Below, piece by piece: positions 42,976 through 46,800 of a stretch of 46,800 bases of DNA. Position 1 is the stretch's first letter, and every line of letters begins with the position of its first letter. The DNA is from Micromonospora sp. BL4 (GTDB lineage: Bacteria > Actinomycetota > Actinomycetes > Mycobacteriales > Micromonosporaceae). The stretch lies in the NCBI RefSeq assembly GCF_003667505.1, contig NZ_RCVJ01000169.1, positions 1 through 46,800 on the forward strand, written 5' to 3'. The notes below the pieces were generated by a model. That model saw only the letters and a list, made by a program, of their open reading frames with translations, made no database searches and was not told the origin of the DNA. Position numbers and translations under genes: made by a program.

Positions 42976-43005
42976 GGTAGCAGAACCGCTACCGGGCCGC
43001 TACCG
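42976..43005. promoter_or_regulatory. Repeated GCTACC elements between eccE and the WXG100 genes
   Basis: GGTAGC (42976-42981) and GCTACC (42988-42993) form an inverted repeat. CCGCTACCG is repeated 11 bases on (42986-42994 and 42997-43005). It lies centrally in the divergent 286-base gap, so it may be a shared operator. The factor is unknown. Nothing else is recognised in this gap. Confidence 0.4.
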
Positions 43006-43130
43006 TCAGCCACGAAGTTCTTCGCTGACCCGCGTTAACCGTGCTCAACGACCGGGCCACGCGAGCTACGCGCCCCCAGGGTGGGCGCGTCGACGGCCAG
43101 TCACGACCGAGGAGACGAGGTGACGTCCGG

Positions 43131-43451
43131 GTGTCCCAGACCCAGGCAGAAGCCGCGGTGATGCAGCAGACCGCCGCGAAGTTCGAGCAGGTGGACCAGT
43201 CGTTGCAGTCCATGCTGACCGGCCTGCTGGCCGAGCTGGAGGTGTTGCAGCAGGCCTGGCGCGGCGCCGGCGGGCGGTCCTTCGAGCAGGTCAAGCAGCA
43301 GTGGTCACAGGACCAGGCGGCGCTGCACCGGGCGCTGCGAGAGACCTCCGGAGCGATCCGCACCGCCGGTCGGCAGTACGACGTCTCGGACGACGAGGCG
43401 GCCAGCCGGGTGGCCGGCACCAACCGCGGCGGCATCCAGCTGCCGCTCTGA
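43131..43451 (+). CDS. WXG100-family type VII secretion protein
   Basis: Small helical hairpin protein (106 residues from GTG 43131) of the ESAT-6/CFP-10 class. The WXG turn is W43-R44-G45 (QQAWRGAGGRSF) between two long helices. It is Gln-rich (MQQTAAKFEQVDQSLQSM) and ends in TNRGGIQLPL. GTG 43131 is chosen because the open frame upstream lacks helix-forming sequence and GAGG is about 10 bases before it. It is followed by a second WXG100 gene after 21 bases, so the two probably form a secreted heterodimer. Confidence 0.93.
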   Translation: MSQTQAEAAVMQQTAAKFEQVDQSLQSMLTGLLAELEVLQQAWRGAGGRSFEQVKQQWSQDQAALHRALRETSGAIRTAGRQYDVSDDEAASRVAGTNRGGIQLPL

Positions 43452-43472
43452 CCCCACTCGGGAGGAGATCCG

Positions 43473-43766
43473 ATGGACCACGGTGTGCTGGTCGTCAACT
43501 TCGCCGCGCTTCAGCAGGCCGGCGCGGACATCCAGAAGGCGCTGAACACGCTCGACTCGCAGCTCGGCCAGCTCGAACGGGACGCCGCACCGCTGGTGGC
43601 GAGTTGGACGGGCGAGGCCCGGCAGGCGTATGAGCAGCGCCAGGCGCGGTGGCGGTCCGCCTCGCAGGACCTCCAGGCGATGCTGCGCGACATCAAGCTG
43701 GCGGTGGGCGACTCGGCCGCCGACTATCTGGACACCGAGAAGAAGAACACCGGGCTGTTCCAGTGA
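43473..43766 (+). CDS. WXG100-family type VII secretion protein
   Basis: Second helical hairpin protein (97 residues). The WXG turn is W45-T46-G47 (VASWTGEARQAY). The C-terminal tail has YLDTEKKNTGLF, where Y-x3-E/K-like residues resemble the YxxxD/E export signal of CFP-10-like partners. ATG 43473 has GGAGGAG 7 bases upstream. It is probably exported as a pair with the preceding protein through the ESX channel built with EccE and MycP. Confidence 0.94.
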   Translation: MDHGVLVVNFAALQQAGADIQKALNTLDSQLGQLERDAAPLVASWTGEARQAYEQRQARWRSASQDLQAMLRDIKLAVGDSAADYLDTEKKNTGLFQ

Positions 43767-43835
43767 TGTAGGACGTGTTCCGAAGTGTCGGTCGCCCGAG
43801 GTGGGCCGGGAGCGCTGACCGTGTCCGGGTCGGCG

Positions 43836-43857
43836 CCCCGGCCCTGCCTGGGCGGGG
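43836..43857. terminator. Hairpin between the WXG100 and mycosin genes
   Basis: CCCCG-G-CCC (43836-43844) pairs with GGGCGGGG (43850-43857) with one bulged G and a 5-base loop. It lies between convergent genes and is probably a shared terminator. Confidence 0.45.
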
Positions 43858-43880
43858 AACGCGGCAGCCCGGTGCCAGGG

Positions 43881-45098
43881 TCAGTCCGGGTCGGCGGGCC
43901 GCCAGCGTCGGCGGGCCGCTCGGGGCAGCACCAGGGCGAGCAGCGCCACCGTGATCGCGGCTGTGCCGATCACCGTCCCGACCAGCAGGGCCCGGTCCCG
44001 GGCCGTCGCCCGACGGGCCTGACGCGCGACCAGCGCCGGATCGGCCCGGTCGTCGGCGAGCGCGGCGACCACCCGGTTTCCGCCCGGTCGCCCACCACCG
44101 GTCTCGGTGACCGCCCGGTACGGGTTCAGCACACCGGTTCCGTACCCGCCGCCCGCACCGGGCGCCGGATCGGTGGTGGCGACGATCCGCTCCGCCACCT
44201 GGGCGGCGGTCAGCTCGGGCCGGTACTGGCGCAGCAGGGCCGCGGTGGCGGCCACGAACGGCGCCGCGTAACTGGTGCCCTCGACCCGGTGGTGGCCCTG
44301 ACCGGGTGCGGCGGTCAGCACCTCGCTGCCCGGCGCCACCAGGTCGACGTAGGGGCCGGTCTGCGAGAAGGTCGCCCGCCCGCCGTCCGCCCCGATCGCA
44401 CCCACCCCGAGCACCCCGTCGTACGCGGCGGGGAACGGGCGCGGGTTTCCGTTGTCGTGCAGGTTGCCGGCGGCGGCCACCAGCACCACGTCCCGGTCGA
44501 CCGCGTACCGCACGGCGGAGCGGACCTCCGGGTCGTCGGCGTACAGCACCAGGGAGAGGTTCACCACGTCGGCGTCGTGGTCCACGGCCCAGCGGATGGC
44601 CCGGGCGAACTCGCGGGCGCTGACCGTACGCCCCGACTCCCGCCCCTGCACCACCTGCTGCTCGCTCACCCGCACCGGCAGGATCCGGGCGCCCGGCGCC
44701 AGGCCGTGGAAGGCGACACCGGGCCGGGGTGCTGCCGCGATGATGCTCGCCACGCCGGTGCCGTGACCGGCGCAGTCCCGGCGACCGTCCCCGCCGGGGT
44801 CGAGGAGGTCGGTGCCGGTCAGCACCCGCCCGGCCAGTTGGGGGTGCACCCGGTCGACCCCGGAGTCGACCACCGCCACCGTCACCCCGGTGCCGGTGGC
44901 CAGCGGCGCGAGCCGTGCGGGGTCGTACCGCTGCTGCGGCCAGGGCACGGTCGTGACCGGCCGCGCGGGAGCGAGTGCGGTCGTGCAGGCCGGAGCCGCC
45001 CGGCGCGCGGCACCGGCGGCGACGGCCGGGGCGGCCGCGCCGATCAGCAGGGTGGCCGTCAGCCCCGCCAGGACCGGGCGCGCGATCGACCGGGACAT
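43881..45098 (-). CDS. mycP: Mycosin, type VII secretion-associated subtilisin-like protease
   Basis: Membrane-anchored serine protease of the S8 family (405 residues) that stabilises or processes T7SS. A signal peptide (1-28) is followed by the catalytic triad Asp78 (VAVVDSGVD), His112 (GHGTGV) and Ser276 (GTSYAAPF), with oxyanion Asn212 (AAAGN). The mycosin N-terminal extension with Cys38 and the loop Cys109 fit the disulfide of the family. A single C-terminal helix (about 370-392) and RRRW tail anchor it. ATG 45098 has GGAGG upstream. It converges on the WXG100 genes and diverges from the SseB gene. Confidence 0.95.
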   Translation of the reverse strand: MSRSIARPVLAGLTATLLIGAAAPAVAAGAARRAAPACTTALAPARPVTTVPWPQQRYDPARLAPLATGTGVTVAVVDSGVDRVHPQLAGRVLTGTDLLDPGGDGRRDCAGHGTGVASIIAAAPRPGVAFHGLAPGARILPVRVSEQQVVQGRESGRTVSAREFARAIRWAVDHDADVVNLSLVLYADDPEVRSAVRYAVDRDVVLVAAAGNLHDNGNPRPFPAAYDGVLGVGAIGADGGRATFSQTGPYVDLVAPGSEVLTAAPGQGHHRVEGTSYAAPFVAATAALLRQYRPELTAAQVAERIVATTDPAPGAGGGYGTGVLNPYRAVTETGGGRPGGNRVVAALADDRADPALVARQARRATARDRALLVGTVIGTAAITVALLALVLPRAARRRWRPADPD

Positions 45099-45250
45099 CG
45101 ACGGCCTCCGTATGGTGTCGGCTCCGGGACGGGATGTTATCGCCTCACCGCCGCCCAGGCAGACCGCCGACGGCCAGCCATTGTGATCTTGATACCACCT
45201 TGTAGGTTGTACGCGATACCTGTGGCCTGTTCTCGGAAGGAGAGGTGGCC

Positions 45251-46800
45251 GTGACCGAATGGGAGCCGGCCACGGAGGCCGAGGTGGCGATGCGGGACGC
45301 GCTGCGCGCCAACGACCAGGAGTTGTACTTCCGGCTCCTGTCCCGCACCGATCTGCTGTTGCCGGTCTCCGCGCCAGCAGTGCCCGGTCAGGCGTCCCCC
45401 GGCTGGGGCACCTGGACCACCGGCGGCCGGACCCACGTGCTGGCCTTCACCTCCGCTGCCGCGTTGCGGACCTGCCTCGGCGAGCACTCCGGCAGCAACC
45501 GGCGCATCCCGTTCACCGACCTGGCGGTCGGCTGGCCCAACCACGAGTGGTGGCTCGCGGTCAACCCGGGGCTGCCTGTCGAGGGATACCTGCCGGCCTG
45601 GTTCGTCGCCCAGCTGTCCCGGGGTGACGTCCGGCTGCCCGGCCGAGCCATGGGTGCGCGGGCCCGGCTGGAGCGCGCGGAGACCCTTGCCCGGTCCAGG
45701 ACCGGCGCGACCGGCCGCGACGTCCCGGCCGCCACGGGGTCCACGTCGTCCGGGTCCGAGCCGGTGGCGACCCCGCCCGGGCGGCCGGCGCCGACGCGGG
45801 GCGCGGTGCCCCGGGTGGGCGCTCCGACGGCGCCCGGCACGTCGTCCCGTGCGCCCGGCCCCGGTGAGCTGTCGCGGCGAACCGGTGGAGAGGACCTGCC
45901 CGCCGCCGGCCAGCGGTACCCGACCGGGCCACCCCGACCGGGTGGTCCGGGCGCAGAGTCCGTGCCCACGAGCCGGCCCGCCGCGTCCCGGTTCGCGCCG
46001 TTGAAGCCCGCCGACCATCCCGGTGTCGTCCCGGCCTCCCAGCCGGCGCCCGGCCCGGCCTGGCCGCCCGCGAGTCGGCCGGGTGCCGACGTCGACGGCC
46101 CGGCCGTCGGCAACGGCAGTGCCCAGGGCGGCGCGCGCTCCTTCTTCGAACCTGCGACCGACCGGGACCGGCTGGTCGGTCCGACCTCGGGCGGTGGCCG
46201 ATCCGGCGACCGCGCGACGCCGCCGTCCCGGTTCGGGCGGGGCAGCCAACCTTTTCCGCGCCGCCGTCCCGCCGACGCACCGTCCGGCGATGGCGCGACC
46301 GCGGCCTTTCCGATGCCGGATCCGGACGCCACCCGGCCGCTGCGGTCGCCGGCCGGTGACCTGGGCGCGCCCAGAGGAGTACGAGCACCGACACCGGACG
46401 ACGAGGACACGCAGCCCCTGCCGCCCCGCCGGCCTGCCCCGCTCGCCGAGGAGCCCACCCGCGCCTTCCGGTCGCCCGGTCGGGCCACCGGTGAGCCGCC
46501 GCTGGACCGGGCCGGGCGGCCCACTCCCTCCGCGGAGGAGACGCAGGCGATCCCGCGCGGCCGGCCGGGCGATCCGGGCCGGTTCGAGCCGGCGGAGGAG
46601 CTGCCGGCGTCCATCGCGGAACCGGTCTCCGGCCCGCCCGCGCCGCGCCGCGGTTTCACGCCCATCGTCATCGAGGGCACCATCATCGAGTCCCGCGACC
46701 TCACCGACCCGGCCGGGGCGAGCAGCGTCCCGGGTGCGGCCGAGCGGTCGGCCCCGGACTCTCCCGCTGCCCCGTCGTTCGGCCCACCGCCCTCCGGCCC
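45251..46800 (+). CDS. SseB-domain protein with long Pro-rich tail (partial, runs off right end)
   Basis: At least 516 residues and open at the window edge. GTG 45251 has AAGGAGAGG just upstream. Residues 1-140 resemble the SseB N-terminal domain (MRDALRANDQELYFRLLSRTDLLLPVS..., VLAFTSAAALRTCLG, PNHEWWLAVNPGLPVEGYLPAWFV). The rest is a disordered Pro/Gly/Arg/Ala chain. It contains four acidic-Thr-Gln/Arg motifs (T361, T387, T403, T431) and the hydrophobic patch TPIVIEGTIIESRDLTDP near 474. SseB-domain proteins are often next to actinobacterial ESX genes, where they may bind secretion substrates or act as scaffolds; that is inference. There is no signal peptide, so it is probably cytoplasmic. 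Confidence 0.85.
   Translation, partial: MTEWEPATEAEVAMRDALRANDQELYFRLLSRTDLLLPVSAPAVPGQASPGWGTWTTGGRTHVLAFTSAAALRTCLGEHSGSNRRIPFTDLAVGWPNHEWWLAVNPGLPVEGYLPAWFVAQLSRGDVRLPGRAMGARARLERAETLARSRTGATGRDVPAATGSTSSGSEPVATPPGRPAPTRGAVPRVGAPTAPGTSSRAPGPGELSRRTGGEDLPAAGQRYPTGPPRPGGPGAESVPTSRPAASRFAPLKPADHPGVVPASQPAPGPAWPPASRPGADVDGPAVGNGSAQGGARSFFEPATDRDRLVGPTSGGGRSGDRATPPSRFGRGSQPFPRRRPADAPSGDGATAAFPMPDPDATRPLRSPAGDLGAPRGVRAPTPDDEDTQPLPPRRPAPLAEEPTRAFRSPGRATGEPPLDRAGRPTPSAEETQAIPRGRPGDPGRFEPAEELPASIAEPVSGPPAPRRGFTPIVIEGTIIESRDLTDPAGASSVPGAAERSAPDSPAAPSFGPPPSG

Noticed and set aside
1..46800. Secondary-metabolite cluster, defence island or mobile element suspected from the LuxR regulator and MFS gene
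   Set aside because: No synthase, nuclease, toxin-antitoxin, transposase or tRNA-linked boundary was found; the window reads as core chromosome.

Overview
This is a contiguous piece of a high-GC actinobacterial chromosome. GTG starts are frequent, ATGA/GTGA overlaps are dense, and the window carries a complete menaquinone-type nuoA-N operon, a WhiB/Strep-like regulatory style (Rex, PHO boxes) and a type VII secretion cluster (EccE, two WXG100 proteins, mycosin). The protein sequences resemble Micromonosporaceae such as Micromonospora; this is judged from recognition, not from a search. No rRNA, tRNA, CRISPR array, transposase, integrase or phage block was seen.

Layout. (1) 1-4.6 kb: a large LuxR/AAA-ATPase regulator facing a GT-C membrane glycosyltransferase. 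(2) 4.6-8.1 kb: lipA and lipB, both on the minus strand, separated by a plus-strand aspartyl-tRNA synthetase of the short archaeal-like type. The synthetase is preceded by a well-formed T-box leader with an Asp (GAC) specifier. (3) 8.2-12.9 kb: a membrane-anchored secreted beta-propeller-like protein, a second multi-pass GT-C-like protein, and a secreted PHB-depolymerase-type esterase with an LPVTG sortase tail. (4) 13.0-33.1 kb: a respiratory block of menG, a small unknown gene, a geranylgeranyl-reductase-family flavoprotein with a near-perfect Rex operator, nuoA to nuoN, a strong terminator, and a long-chain polyprenyl diphosphate synthase. Together these make and reduce menaquinone. (5) 33-38.9 kb: an MFS transporter, an IclR regulator, a Tat-exported PhoX phosphatase with PHO-box-like repeats, and an ECF sigma/anti-sigma pair. 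(6) 38.9-40.8 kb: RarD-type EamA transporter, GNAT acetyltransferase, small phage-holin-family membrane protein. (7) 40.9-46.8 kb: type VII secretion genes eccE, two WXG100 genes, mycP, and an SseB-domain protein that runs off the right end.

The most interesting signals are the T-box-controlled archaeal-type AspRS; a 26-bp repeat used twice in the nuo operon as an identical ribosome-binding cassette (before nuoH and nuoN); a 22-codon ORF that exactly tiles the nuoL-nuoM gap; stacked operators (perfect palindrome plus Rex site) before the reductase; 11-bp phased PHO boxes before phoX; and repeated acidic-T-Q/R motifs in the SseB protein tail. Perfect or near-perfect GC-rich hairpins without long U tracts mark most operon ends.
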